64,000 bases of DNA from Comamonadaceae bacterium (GTDB lineage Bacteria; Pseudomonadota; Gammaproteobacteria; Burkholderiales; Burkholderiaceae_C), in the NCBI GenBank assembly GCA_947455465.1, contig CANGNS010000009.1, positions 1-64,000 on the forward strand. The letters are read 5' to 3'. The position numbers and the translations under genes are program-made. The notes below the pieces were generated by a model. That model saw only the letters and a program-made list of their open reading frames with translations, had not been told where the DNA came from and ran no database searches. Of this stretch, positions 25,654-34,792 are shown in pieces (within the stretch, counting starts at the first letter, position 1; the number at the start of each line of letters is the position of its first letter).

Positions 25654-27386
25654 ACCCCAATAAACCCCCATCCGAATTGCGCACTGCCATCGGCGCGCTC
25701 ACGCCCTATTTCCGCCAAGCCGCCTGGTTCAGTGTGGTGACCAATATATTGGTGCTCGCCCCGTCGGGCTACATGCTGGAGGTGTACGACCGGGTGCTCA
25801 ACAGCAGCGACATCATGACTTTGGCCATGCTGACGCTCTTGGTTCTGGGCGCCTACGCGCTTATGGAGGTGCTCGAATGGGTGCGCTCGGAGGTCATGCA
25901 CGAGGCGGCCATGGAATTTGACAAGCATCTGAGCCGCCGTGTCTTTGACGCCATCTTTGAGGCCAACCTCAAACGCCTGCCCTTTGGCAGCGCACAGGCC
26001 ATGGTTGACTTCCGGTCTGTGCGTGACTTTCTGGGCACACCGGTGCTTATGGCCATGATGGACGCCCCGATGTCACTGCTGTTTTTGGTGCTCATTTTTG
26101 CGATCAGCCCCGTGCTGGGCTGGTCCTCGGTCATGGCCGCTGTGGCCCAAACCTTTATCGGCTGGCTCAACGAGCGCAGCACCCAACCGCCCTTGATGGC
26201 TGCTAACCGCAGCGCAGTTGGCGCTCAGCAATACGCCGACAACACCTTGCGCAATGCCCAGGTGATTGAGGCCATGGGCATGTTGCGGGACATTCACAAA
26301 CGCTGGTTTAAAAAGCAGGAAGAATTCCTGAACCTGCAGGCCATCGCCTCGGACCACGGGGGCTTTTACCAAGCGCTGTCCAAGTTTTTACAAAACACCA
26401 TCAGTTCGGGGCTCTTGGGCCTGGGCGCTTGGCTCTTGCTGCACAACATGCTAAATGGCGGCGCCTCCTACATGATCGTGGGCTCATTATTGGGCGGCCG
26501 CGTGCTGGCACCTTTGGGCCAATTGGTGGCGCAATGGCAGGTGGTGGTCAATGTCCGCGTGGCCTACGCCCGGCTTGACGCAGTTTTGAATGCGGTGCCC
26601 GCCAAAGCCGAATCTATGCAACTGCCGCCGCCCAGCGGCCAGTTACTGGTCGAGCAAGTCATGGCCGGCGCCCCCGGCACGCAAGTGGCGATTCTGCGCG
26701 GTGTGGCCTTTGCCCTGAACCCCGGCGAAGTACTGGCGGTGGTGGGGCCATCGGCCTCGGGCAAGACGACGCTGGCGCGCCTGCTGGTAGGTCTGTGGCC
26801 AGCGGCCAGCGGCAAAGTGCGTCTGGACGGCGCAGACATCCACAGTTGGGACAAAAACCACCTGGGCCCCTTCGTAGGCTACCTGCCCCAAGGTGTGGAA
26901 TTATTTGACGGAACCATTGCCGAGAACATCGCGCGCTTTGGACATGTCGATAACGCACAAGTCGAAGCGGCGGCGCGCGCCGTCGGCCTGCACGACTTGA
27001 TCATGGCCTTGCCGCAAGGCTATGACAGCCAGGTCGGACGTGACGGTGCCGTGCTCTCGGGCGGCCAGCGTCAGCGCGTGGGCCTGGCACGCGCCCTCTA
27101 CGGGCGCCCCTCGTTTGTGGTGCTCGATGAGCCCAATTCCAGCCTGGACGAGCAAGGCGACGCCGCATTGGCCGCAAGCATCGCCAACCTCAAAGCCAGT
27201 GGCACCACCTTTGTCATCATGACGCACCGTACCAGTGTTTTGGGCGTTGCCGACAAGATGCTGGTGCTGCGCGACGGGCAGCAACAAATGTTTGGCCCAC
27301 GTGACGAGGTGCTTAAAGCCCTCAATGAAGCCGCCGCCAAAGCCCGCGCTCCCGCCGCCGGCGCCGTGGCGCCCGCTACCGCCTGA
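25650..27386 (+). CDS. Type I secretion ABC exporter, PrtD-like (first copy)
   Basis: 578 residues. Membrane domain about 20-310 with the PrtD-type start APSGYMLEVYDRVLNSS, then a nucleotide-binding domain with VGPSASGKTT (Walker A), LSGGQRQRVGLARAL (signature) and VVLDEPNSSLDE (Walker B with catalytic Glu). No C39 peptidase-like N-terminal domain, so of the PrtD/AprD class that exports RTX proteins without leader cleavage. Translationally coupled to the TnpB-like gene by ATGA. A near-equal paralogue follows, so the pair may form a heterodimer. Ala/Pro-rich C-terminal tail. Confidence 0.92.
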   Translation: MNPNKPPSELRTAIGALTPYFRQAAWFSVVTNILVLAPSGYMLEVYDRVLNSSDIMTLAMLTLLVLGAYALMEVLEWVRSEVMHEAAMEFDKHLSRRVFDAIFEANLKRLPFGSAQAMVDFRSVRDFLGTPVLMAMMDAPMSLLFLVLIFAISPVLGWSSVMAAVAQTFIGWLNERSTQPPLMAANRSAVGAQQYADNTLRNAQVIEAMGMLRDIHKRWFKKQEEFLNLQAIASDHGGFYQALSKFLQNTISSGLLGLGAWLLLHNMLNGGASYMIVGSLLGGRVLAPLGQLVAQWQVVVNVRVAYARLDAVLNAVPAKAESMQLPPPSGQLLVEQVMAGAPGTQVAILRGVAFALNPGEVLAVVGPSASGKTTLARLLVGLWPAASGKVRLDGADIHSWDKNHLGPFVGYLPQGVELFDGTIAENIARFGHVDNAQVEAAARAVGLHDLIMALPQGYDSQVGRDGAVLSGGQRQRVGLARALYGRPSFVVLDEPNSSLDEQGDAALAASIANLKASGTTFVIMTHRTSVLGVADKMLVLRDGQQQMFGPRDEVLKALNEAAAKARAPAAGAVAPATA

Positions 27387-27403
27387 TCCCTGAAAGCCCT
27401 CGT

Positions 27404-29137
27404 ATGAACCAAGCCATCTCCTCCCCTGCCCGCAGTGCATTGCGCACCACTTTGTGGAGCTTTCGCGGGGCGTTTTTGCGCGTCGGCGGCTACAGTTTGG
27501 TAGCCAATTTGCTGATGCTCACACCGACGCTGTACATGCTGCAGGTCTACGACCGCGTGCTTAAAAGCCAAAGCGAGCTGACGCTTTTGGCAATGTCCAT
27601 GCTGACCTTGGCCCAGTTTGCCGTCATGGCCGCCGCCGAGTGGATGCGCTCACGCCTGCTGGTGCGCGCTGGCGTTGCGCTGGACGGACGGCTGAGCACC
27701 CAGGTGTTCAACGCCAGTTTTGACGCCTACCTTAGCCAAACCGGCAACTCGCCCTCGCGCGCATTTGGCGACCTGATCCAGGTGCGCCAGTTCCTCACCG
27801 GCAACGGCATCTTTGCCTTCTTTGATGCGCCTTGGACGCCGATCTATATGGCGGTGCTGTTCTTACTGCACCCGATGCTGGGCTGGCTGGGCATTGTTTT
27901 TGCCCTGGTGCAACTGGCTTTGGCCAAATTTGGCCACCAAGGCACGCTGGCACCGAGCGAAGCGGCCACGGCGGCCACCTCCGATGCCAGCATCTTTTTG
28001 CAAAGCAAACTGCGCAACGCCGAAGTGATCGAGTCCATGGGCATGCTGCGCAATTTGCAGCGCCGCTGGCTGCAGCGCCATGGTGTTGCGCTGCAGCGCA
28101 GCGGCGAGGCCCAGCACGTGACGCACCGCATCACCGCCATCAGCAAATTTGTGCGCTACAGCCAACAATCACTGGTGCTGGGAGCGGGCGCTTTGCTGGT
28201 CATTCGCGGCGAGCTTTCGCCCGGCGGCATGATCGCCGCCAATGTGCTGATGACCCGCGCACTGGCCCCCATCGACCTGATGGTCAGCAGCTGGCGCCAG
28301 TTTGCGGGCATGCGGGCTGCCTTTGGGCGCTTGGAAAAACTGCTGGCCGACTACCCCGAACGCGATCAGCGCCTGCAGCGCGTCGCACCCAGTGGCGCAC
28401 TGCATGTGCACAACGTGGTCGCAACTGCGCCGGGACGCAAAGAGGCCATTCTCAAAGACGTCAGCGTCAGCGCGCTGCCGGGCAGCGTGACCGTCATCCT
28501 GGGGCCCTCGGGTTCGGGCAAGTCAACGCTGGCGCGTGTCATGGTGGGCATCTGGCCCGACGTGAGCGGCAAGGTTTTGCTCGATGAACTGCCTATTGCA
28601 TCGTGGAAGCGCGAGGAATTAGGCCCCCATATCGGCTACCTCCCCCAAGATGTGGAGCTGTTTGAGGGCACGATTGCCGAAAACATCGCCCGCTTTGGCA
28701 GCACTGACAGCGCCCCCATCATCGAAGCGGCCAAAGCAGCCGGTCTGCACGAGATGATTTTGCGCTTTCCCAAAGGCTACGACACCTCGACCGGCGAGGC
28801 GGGCAATCTGCTCTCGGGCGGGCAACGCCAGCGCATCGGCCTGGCCCGGGCGATCTATGGCAACCCCAAGCTGGTGGTCTTGGACGAGCCCAACGCCAAT
28901 CTGGACGACGCCGGCGAGGCGGCGCTGCAGCAAACCGTGGTGCGCCTCAAAGCCCAGGGCAAAACCGTGGTGCTGATCACCCACCGCCCGGGCGCCGTCG
29001 CTGTGGCCGACCATTTGCTCATCCTCAACAACGGCCAGGTGCAAGCCCGCGGCCCACGCGATGCCGTGATTGCCGCCCTGCAAGCGGCGCAAAAGAATGC
29101 GGCCGCTGCTGCGCCTGGCGCAGCCCTGCCCGCCTGA
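27404..29137 (+). CDS. Type I secretion ABC exporter, PrtD-like (second copy)
   Basis: 577 residues, same layout as the preceding gene: TPTLYMLQVYDRVLKSQSEL, Walker A GPSGSGKST, signature LSGGQRQRIGLARAI, Walker B VVLDEPNANLDD. Both copies keep full ATPase motifs, so neither is an obviously dead subunit. Tandem duplication followed by divergence is the simplest origin. Only 17 bases separate the two genes. Confidence 0.92.
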   Translation: MNQAISSPARSALRTTLWSFRGAFLRVGGYSLVANLLMLTPTLYMLQVYDRVLKSQSELTLLAMSMLTLAQFAVMAAAEWMRSRLLVRAGVALDGRLSTQVFNASFDAYLSQTGNSPSRAFGDLIQVRQFLTGNGIFAFFDAPWTPIYMAVLFLLHPMLGWLGIVFALVQLALAKFGHQGTLAPSEAATAATSDASIFLQSKLRNAEVIESMGMLRNLQRRWLQRHGVALQRSGEAQHVTHRITAISKFVRYSQQSLVLGAGALLVIRGELSPGGMIAANVLMTRALAPIDLMVSSWRQFAGMRAAFGRLEKLLADYPERDQRLQRVAPSGALHVHNVVATAPGRKEAILKDVSVSALPGSVTVILGPSGSGKSTLARVMVGIWPDVSGKVLLDELPIASWKREELGPHIGYLPQDVELFEGTIAENIARFGSTDSAPIIEAAKAAGLHEMILRFPKGYDTSTGEAGNLLSGGQRQRIGLARAIYGNPKLVVLDEPNANLDDAGEAALQQTVVRLKAQGKTVVLITHRPGAVAVADHLLILNNGQVQARGPRDAVIAALQAAQKNAAAAAPGAALPA

Positions 29138-29195
29138 CGATTTTTTTTGATTTCTACCCAGATCCTTATTCACCCCTAACTTTGTCGGACCTGCC

Positions 29196-30578
29196 ATGAC
29201 TACACCCCCCGTCAACCAACGCATTGCCTCCAAACTGGCCTCGGCGCACGGCGCACCCAGCGACGCAACCCTCATCTCCTCGGCCGAAGCGCTGCAAGCG
29301 GGCCACGCGGGGCGTGCCGGCCGCATCGGCGCCTGGACCCTGGGCATCGGCCTGGTGGCCTTGCTGGTCTGGACCGCCATGGCGCCACTCGACGAAGGCG
29401 TGCCCGGCCCCGGCATGGTGGCCATCGACACCAAGCGCAAAGTCATTCAGCACCTGAGCGGCGGCTTGGTCAAGGAAGTGCTGGTGCGCGAGGGGCAGCA
29501 AGTCAAGGAAGGCGAGCTGCTTTTGCGCTTGGACGAGGCCGCCGCACGTGTCAACTTTGAAGCTGCACGCCAACGCTACATCGGCTTGCGCGCCATGCAA
29601 GACCGCTTGCAGGCCGAACAGCGTGGCCAGGCCACCATCAGCTTTCACCCCGATGTGGTGCAAGCGGCGCGCGATCCGCAGATTCAGTTGGTCGTGGCCA
29701 CCCAGCAGCAGCTCTTTGGTTCACGCCGGGCCAGTCTGGGCGCCGACCTGCAAAGCATGCAGGAAAACATCGCCGGTCAAGAAGGCATGATCTTGGCCTA
29801 TGAAAACATGAGCGCCAATCGCAAAAACCAACTGGCACTGCTGACCGAGGAACTCAACAACACCAAAGGCCTGGTCGCTGAGGGCTATGCCCCGCGCAAC
29901 CGCCAGCTTGAGTTGGAGCGCCAGGTTTCTGAAATGGGCTCGGCCTTGGCAGAACTGCAAGGCAATATGACCCGCGCCAAGCGGGCCATCGCCGAGGTGC
30001 GTCAACGCATGCTGGCACGCCAACAAGAGTTCAATAAAGAGGTGGAGTCCAACCTAGCCGACGTCGGCCGCGAAGTCGAAGCCGACCAGGAAAAATACCG
30101 CGCCACCCAGGACGATATGGGGCGCCTGGAGATCAAGGCCCCAGCGGCTGGCCAGGTGGTGGGCCTGACGGTGCAATCCATAGGCGCGGTCATCGGGGCG
30201 GGTCAGAAGCTGATGGACATTGTTCCCAAGGAGCAAGCGCTCTTGATTGAGGCCAAGGTGGCGCCGCATTTGATCGACAAAGTGCATGCAGGCATTGCGG
30301 TGGACGTGCGCTTTTCCTCGTTTTCCAACACACCGCAGTTGGTCGTCAAGGGATCGGTGCAATCGGTCTCGGGCGACCTGATCGTGGAGCAAAACGGTAT
30401 GGCCTATTACTTGGCGCGCATCAGCATTACCGAAGCGGGCTTTAAGGAATTGGGCGATCGTCAATTGCAGTCGGGCATGCCGGTGGAGGTGATTTTCATC
30501 ACCGGCAAACGCTCTATGCTGACCTACCTGCTGCACCCCCTGGTCAAGCGCTTGGCCGCGTCCATGAAGGAGGAGTAA
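29196..30578 (+). CDS. Type I secretion membrane fusion protein, HlyD/PrtE family
   Basis: 460 residues. Cytoplasmic N terminus, single membrane segment about 47-65 (IGLVALLVWTAMAPLDEG), first beta-barrel/lipoyl half with VIQHLSGGLVKEVLVREGQ, long alpha-helical hairpin about 115-310, second lipoyl half (EIKAPAAGQVVGL) and beta-barrel ending in VEVIFITGKRS, typical for PrtE-class adaptors. It bridges the ABC exporter to the TolC-like protein encoded next (2-base gap). Confidence 0.93.
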   Translation: MTTPPVNQRIASKLASAHGAPSDATLISSAEALQAGHAGRAGRIGAWTLGIGLVALLVWTAMAPLDEGVPGPGMVAIDTKRKVIQHLSGGLVKEVLVREGQQVKEGELLLRLDEAAARVNFEAARQRYIGLRAMQDRLQAEQRGQATISFHPDVVQAARDPQIQLVVATQQQLFGSRRASLGADLQSMQENIAGQEGMILAYENMSANRKNQLALLTEELNNTKGLVAEGYAPRNRQLELERQVSEMGSALAELQGNMTRAKRAIAEVRQRMLARQQEFNKEVESNLADVGREVEADQEKYRATQDDMGRLEIKAPAAGQVVGLTVQSIGAVIGAGQKLMDIVPKEQALLIEAKVAPHLIDKVHAGIAVDVRFSSFSNTPQLVVKGSVQSVSGDLIVEQNGMAYYLARISITEAGFKELGDRQLQSGMPVEVIFITGKRSMLTYLLHPLVKRLAASMKEE

Positions 30579-30580
30579 GC

Positions 30581-31948
30581 ATGAAAAAAGCATCGTTGCC
30601 CATGCGCCAGCGCGCCATCGCACTGCGCCAACCTGCCCTGGCCTTGGCGCTGCTGGCCATCTGCGGCCTGGCCCCGGCCATGGACTTGCTCCAAGCCTAC
30701 GACGCAGCCCGCCAAAATGATCCCAATATCCTGGCCGCGCGCGCAGCCGCCGACATCGGCCGCGAGCGCCTGCCGCAGGCTATTGCGCAGCAGCTGCCCA
30801 ACGTGTCCTTCAGCGCGCAATACGGCAAAAACCAGTTGGCCAGCACCTCGCCCAATTTTTTGGGTGTGGACCAGACCATCAACACCGAGTACCCCAGCAC
30901 CAGCCAAACCCTCACTATCCGCCAGCCGATTTACCGCGGCTACTTGTTTGCGCAGACGCGCCAGGCCCAGGCCCAGTTTGAAGACGCTGAGGCCACATTG
31001 GCCCAAGAGGAGCAAAACCTGCTGGCCCGCGTCACGGGCAGTTACCTGGAGGCGCTGCTGTCGCAAGAGCAACTCGAACTGGTGCTGGCCCAGCGCGCCG
31101 CCAACACCACGCAGCTGGACATCGCCCGCAAAGCCTTTGCCGCTGGCGCGGGCACGCGCACCGACATCGACGAGGCCCAAGCCCGCTTGGACAGCACGCT
31201 GGCCCTGGAAATCGAGGCGCGCCAAAACATGGCCTACACCTTGCGCCAGCTAGAGCAATTGACAGGCAGCCCCGCAGGCGTGCTGGCGCGCTTGAATTTG
31301 GCCAATTTCACGCTGACCGACCCGCAGCCCGCCGACCTGGACAGCTGGATTGCCCGCGCCGAGCGCAGCAGCCCCCAACTGCGCAGCCTGCAAGCCCAGC
31401 TAGAAACCGCGCGCCAAGAGGTCGAAAAGGCCAGTTCCGGCCATGAACCGACGCTGGACGCCACGGTGCAATGGACCAGCAGCGCCAGCGAAAACGTCTA
31501 CAACATCCGCAATAGCTACACCAACGCCAGCGTGGGCGTGCAACTGACCATCCCCATTTACGGCGGCGGTTACACCAGCTCCCAGGTACGCCAAGCCCTC
31601 GCGCAGCAAGAGCGCGCATCCCAAGCCCTGGAGGCCGGGCGGCGTGATTTGGGCATGCGGGTTTTCCGGGAATTGCGCGGCGTGACCGAAAACATCCCCA
31701 AAGTGCGGGCATTGGAAAAAGCGTTGAGCTCAGCGGAGCAGTTGATTGTGTCCAACCGCAAGTCTTTCCAAGCCGGCACGCGCACCGTGATCGACATCCT
31801 CAACGCCGAGCAGCAGCGCTTTTTGGTGTTGCGTGACCTGGCCCAAGCGCGCTATGTCTACCTGAGCGCACGGGTCCGCTTGCTGTCCTTGGTCGGCGAG
31901 GCTGATTTAGGCGCATTGACCACCATCAACCAGATGTTTGGCCCCTAA
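30581..31948 (+). CDS. TolC-family outer-membrane channel of the type I system
   Basis: 455 residues. Signal peptide to about residue 34 (LLAICGLAPAMD), then MDLLQAYDAARQNDPNILAA, the usual TolC start. Two internal repeats of long helices and beta strands, with QLTIPIYGGGYTSSQVRQA in the second half. Forms the outer-membrane duct. It ends the operon and is followed by a strong terminator 17 bases later. Confidence 0.92.
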   Translation: MKKASLPMRQRAIALRQPALALALLAICGLAPAMDLLQAYDAARQNDPNILAARAAADIGRERLPQAIAQQLPNVSFSAQYGKNQLASTSPNFLGVDQTINTEYPSTSQTLTIRQPIYRGYLFAQTRQAQAQFEDAEATLAQEEQNLLARVTGSYLEALLSQEQLELVLAQRAANTTQLDIARKAFAAGAGTRTDIDEAQARLDSTLALEIEARQNMAYTLRQLEQLTGSPAGVLARLNLANFTLTDPQPADLDSWIARAERSSPQLRSLQAQLETARQEVEKASSGHEPTLDATVQWTSSASENVYNIRNSYTNASVGVQLTIPIYGGGYTSSQVRQALAQQERASQALEAGRRDLGMRVFRELRGVTENIPKVRALEKALSSAEQLIVSNRKSFQAGTRTVIDILNAEQQRFLVLRDLAQARYVYLSARVRLLSLVGEADLGALTTINQMFGP

Positions 31949-31965
31949 GGCGGGTTGCGCAAGAA

Positions 31966-31999
31966 AAAAGCCCTGGAACTTTGCAGTTCCAGGGCTTTT
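31966..31999. terminator. Strong bidirectional terminator after the type I secretion operon
   Basis: Perfect 15-bp stem AAAAGCCCTGGAACT / AGTTCCAGGGCTTTT with loop TTGC. A-run on one side and T-run on the other let it work for the operon on the plus strand and for the tRNA-Arg transcript on the minus strand. Confidence 0.9.
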
Positions 32000-32003
32000 C
32001 AAT

Positions 32004-32080
32004 TGGTGCGGCTGGCAGGAATCGAACCCACGACCCCTTGGTTCGTAGCCAAGTACTCTATCCAGCTGAGCTACAGCCGC
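32004..32080 (-). tRNA. tRNA-Arg(ACG)
   Basis: 77 nt with encoded CCA. Acceptor GCGGCTG pairs with the 3' end, D-arm AGCTCAGCTGGATAGAG, anticodon loop CTACGAA with ACG at 32046-32044, T-loop GGTTCGAATCC. Discriminator A. Confidence 0.96.
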
Positions 32081-32242
32081 TAAGCGTTCGATTCTAGCAT
32101 AGGCCCGCGTAGGGGCCTATGCCTGCGCAGCCATGCACCTGACAGACAGGTCTGTACGGTCGGCGACATCCGGTCCGAGGCTATAGGAGGGCGGACCCTA
32201 CAATGATTCTTTCCACCACCCTCACTAAATGAAGGACATGCT

Positions 32243-32539
32243 ATGAGCCTGGAATCAATCACCGAATCGATGCGCGCAAAAATGGGCGCCGACAGCGGCC
32301 TGGATGCCACCTTGAAATTTGACTGCGGCAGCGACGGCGTCATCGTCCTGGATGGTGTCTCCAAGCCCAACAGCGTCTCCAACACCAACCAAGACACCGA
32401 TTGCACCATCCTGATCAGCCTGGAAAACCTGCAAGCCCTGCTCGACGGTGAACTCAATGCCGTGACCGGATTTATGAGCGGCAAACTCAAGGTCGAAGGC
32501 GATATGAGCATCGCCATGAAGCTGCAAAGCGTGGTCTAA
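32243..32539 (+). CDS. SCP2 sterol-carrier domain protein
   Basis: 98 residues, one SCP2-type lipid-binding fold: TLKFDCGSDGVIVLDG, then DCTILISLENLQALLDGELNA and GFMSGKLKVEGDMSIAMKL, the usual C-terminal signature. Probably binds fatty acyl-CoA or other hydrophobic ligands in the cytoplasm. AAGGA sits 8 bases before the ATG. Single gene flanked by two tRNAs and a terminator; weak TACAAT -10 at 32199. Confidence 0.9.
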   Translation: MSLESITESMRAKMGADSGLDATLKFDCGSDGVIVLDGVSKPNSVSNTNQDTDCTILISLENLQALLDGELNAVTGFMSGKLKVEGDMSIAMKLQSVV

Positions 32540-32542
32540 ATA

Positions 32543-32575
32543 AAAAAGCCCCCGCCTTCACAGCGGGGGCTTTTT
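32543..32575 (+). terminator. Rho-independent terminator after the SCP2 gene
   Basis: Stem GCCCCCGC (32548-32555) / GCGGGGGC (32563-32570) followed by five T; A-run on the left side makes it usable for the minus strand tRNA-Ile transcript as well. Confidence 0.9.
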
Positions 32576-32580
32576 GCACT

Positions 32581-32657
32581 TGGTGGGCCCACCAGGACTT
32601 GAACCTGGGACCAAAGGATTATGAGTCCTCTGCTCTAACCAACTGAGCTATAGGCCC
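32581..32657 (-). tRNA. tRNA-Ile2(CAU) (alternative: elongator tRNA-Met)
   Basis: 77 nt with CCA; acceptor GGGCCTA/TGGGCCC, D-loop AGCTCAGTTGGTTAGAG, anticodon loop CTCATAA with CAT at 32623-32621, T-loop GGTTCAAGTCC. C4 and C5 in the acceptor stem match E. coli tRNA-Ile2 and differ from its elongator tRNA-Met (U4, A5), so lysidine-modified Ile2 is preferred. Confidence 0.8.
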
Positions 32658-32737
32658 GGCGCGCCGATTCTAGCGTCTCACCCCTCTGCAACCTCTTTCG
32701 CTCGCAGCCAACAAATTCAGCAAAAATAACAAATAAA

Positions 32738-32912
32738 TTGTCTTTTTTGTTATTTTCACCTTATACTTAAGCAAGTTCAGCCCACCGGTGAATCTTTCGC
32801 TGTGACTGTGGGCCGGGACTTCGTTGGCAGCGCGAACCTTTGGAGGACGCTGAAAAAATAAGCAGAGCCCCTTGGTGGTGAATCCTTCGGGATGGGCCAC
32901 CAAGGCGGCATC
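32738..32912 (+). ncRNA. Candidate small RNA or tandem hairpin element in the 276-base gap before hemW
   Basis: TTGTCT (32738-32743), 18 bases, TATACT (32762-32767) makes a fair sigma-70 promoter. Downstream come two hairpins: GCCCAC/GTGGGC (32780-32785 with 32808-32813) and CCTTGGTGG/CCACCAAGG (32870-32878 with 32897-32905). Both loops carry the same motif GGTGAATCyTTCG, exactly 90 bases apart (32787 and 32877). No ORF of note. On the minus strand the second hairpin is followed by TTTTTT (32858-32853) and may end the hemW transcript. Function is unknown. Confidence 0.35.
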
Positions 32913-32933
32913 TGTGCTTTAGACCCGCAGCGC

Positions 32934-34175
32934 TCAGGCGGCGTCCAGAAAAATACTTTGCAAGTCCGACAAAAAGTCAAAGCCCTTCACTGTGGGCCGC
33001 ACATGCACGGCATCGCGGGTGAGCAAGCCTTGCGCCTGGGCTTTGGCCAAAGCGGGCTCTATCGTGCTCAGCGGCAGACCGGTGCGGTCGCGAAACGCTT
33101 GCAAGTCAAAGCCGTCGCGCAGACGCAGGGCGTTGAGCATGTACTCAAAAGGCAAATCGGCACGGCGCACATCCTGGTTTTCGGCCAGCGCCCGGCCTTG
33201 CGCAGCGCGCTCCAGGTACAGACGCGGATCACGCAGGCGGCTTTGGCGCACCACGCGATGGGCAAAACTGAGTTTGCTGTGGGCACCCGCGCCCAGCCCC
33301 AGGTAGTCGCCGAACTGCCAGTAATTAAGGTTATGCACGCAGCGGTGCCCCGCACGCGCATAGGCCGACACCTCGTAGCGCTCTAACCCGGCCAGGCCAG
33401 TCAGCTCGGTGATGCGGTCCAGCATGGCGTAAGCCGTGTCGTCCTCGGGCAGCGCCGGTGGGAACTTGGCGAAATAGGTGTTGGGCTCGATGGTCAGGTG
33501 GTAAATCGAGAGGTGCGGCGGCGCAAAGTCCAGCGCCTGGTGCACATCGGCCTCCAGCTGCGCCATGCTTTGCCCGGGCAAGGCGTACATCAGGTCCAGG
33601 TTAAAGGTGGCAAAAGAGCGCGCCGCCTCCTCGAGGGCGGCACGCGCCTGCGCGCCGTCATGGACGCGGCCCAAGGCCTGCAGGTGCGCGTCGTTAAAGC
33701 TTTGCACGCCAATGGACAAGCGCGTCACGCCCGCTTGCGCAAAAGCGCGAAAGCGATCCCGCTCAAAAGTGCCCGGGTTGGCCTCCATGCTGATTTCGCA
33801 GTCGGGGGTCAGGGGCAGGCGGGCGCGCACAGCGCTGAGCAAGCGGTCAATTTCTTGGGGCGCAAACAAGCTGGGCGTGCCGCCGCCCATAAAAATGCTG
33901 TGCACCGGCCGGCCCCACACCAGCGGCAAGGCGGCCTCCAGGTCGGCGATCAAGGCGTCGACATAGGCGGCCTGCGGCAATTCGCCGGGCGGTGCAGCGT
34001 GGGAGTTGAAGTCGCAGTAAGGGCATTTGCGCAAGCACCAGGGCAGGTGCAAGTACAGAGACAAAGGCGGCAGGGCCGGCAGTTGCAGCACGCCGGGGCG
34101 CATGTGGTGCGCCAGGTCGTAGGCCTGGGCGTGCACGTCCTGCGCAGCTTCAGCCTGCAGCGCAATGGTTTTCAT
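32934..34175 (-). CDS. hemW: Heme chaperone HemW (radical SAM)
   Basis: 413 residues. CxxxCxxC at Cys47, Cys51, Cys54 (PWCLRKCPYCDF) for the 4Fe-4S cluster, FMGGGTPS SAM-binding motif, LSIGVQSF, NLNYWQFGDYLGLGAGAHS, all typical of HemW, which delivers heme to respiratory enzymes. It lacks the extra N-terminal Cys of true HemN oxidases (sequence CxxxCxxC without the HemN -FC- extension), so HemW is preferred. Start overlaps the rdgB stop by ATGA. Confidence 0.92.
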   Translation of the reverse strand: MKTIALQAEAAQDVHAQAYDLAHHMRPGVLQLPALPPLSLYLHLPWCLRKCPYCDFNSHAAPPGELPQAAYVDALIADLEAALPLVWGRPVHSIFMGGGTPSLFAPQEIDRLLSAVRARLPLTPDCEISMEANPGTFERDRFRAFAQAGVTRLSIGVQSFNDAHLQALGRVHDGAQARAALEEAARSFATFNLDLMYALPGQSMAQLEADVHQALDFAPPHLSIYHLTIEPNTYFAKFPPALPEDDTAYAMLDRITELTGLAGLERYEVSAYARAGHRCVHNLNYWQFGDYLGLGAGAHSKLSFAHRVVRQSRLRDPRLYLERAAQGRALAENQDVRRADLPFEYMLNALRLRDGFDLQAFRDRTGLPLSTIEPALAKAQAQGLLTRDAVHVRPTVKGFDFLSDLQSIFLDAA

Positions 34176-34777
34176 GCGCCGAACCAGCGCTCGCGCATCA
34201 GCGCCAGCATGGCTTGGGCAGCGCGGCCTCGGTGGCTGTGGGCATTTTTGACCTCAACAGGCAATTGGGCAAAAGTCTGGCCGAATTGAGGAATCCACAT
34301 GACCGGGTCAAAGCCAAAACCGTGGCTGCCAACCGGCGCGCGGGCAATCTCACCGACGACGCGCCCCACGGCGATCAGCGGCTCGGGGTCTTCAGGCGTG
34401 CGCACCGCCACCAGGGTGCTGACCAGCGCGGCGCGCCGTTCGCTCAGGCCTTCCATTTGGGCGAGCAAGGCGGTGACGTTGTTGTTGTCGCCTTTGGGCA
34501 GGCCAAACTGCGTGGCGTAGTAGGCGGTGTCGACGCCGGGCAGGCCGCCAAAGGCGTCGACGCACAGACCGGCGTCGTCGGCCAGCGCGGGCAAGCCGGT
34601 ATGGGCCGCGGCGTTACGCGCCTTGGCCAGCGCGTTTTCGACAAAAGTGCGGTGCGGCTCCGGGCATTCAGGCACGCCCAGGTCGCCCTGGCGCACCAGG
34701 GTGCAGTCCAGGCCGGCAAACATGGCCTGCAATTCAGCAAGCTTGCCCTGGTTATTGGAGGCGAGAACGATGCGCAT
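34172..34777 (-). CDS. rdgB: Non-canonical purine NTP pyrophosphatase RdgB
   Basis: 201 residues. Opens with VLASNNQGKLAEL (Ham1 family SNNxGK motif), then ALADDAGLCVDAFGG and SHGFGFDPVMW. Hydrolyses dITP, XTP and similar, keeping them out of nucleic acids. Second gene of rph-rdgB-hemW, a conserved order in Burkholderiales; 15 bases after rph. Confidence 0.95.
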   Translation of the reverse strand: MRIVLASNNQGKLAELQAMFAGLDCTLVRQGDLGVPECPEPHRTFVENALAKARNAAAHTGLPALADDAGLCVDAFGGLPGVDTAYYATQFGLPKGDNNNVTALLAQMEGLSERRAALVSTLVAVRTPEDPEPLIAVGRVVGEIARAPVGSHGFGFDPVMWIPQFGQTFAQLPVEVKNAHSHRGRAAQAMLALMRERWFGA

Positions 34778-34792
34778 CGGCCGGTGCCGAAA

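Noticed and set aside
32581-32657. Elongator tRNA-Met
   Set aside because: Anticodon CAU fits, but acceptor bases C4 and C5 match tRNA-Ile2; kept as the less likely option.
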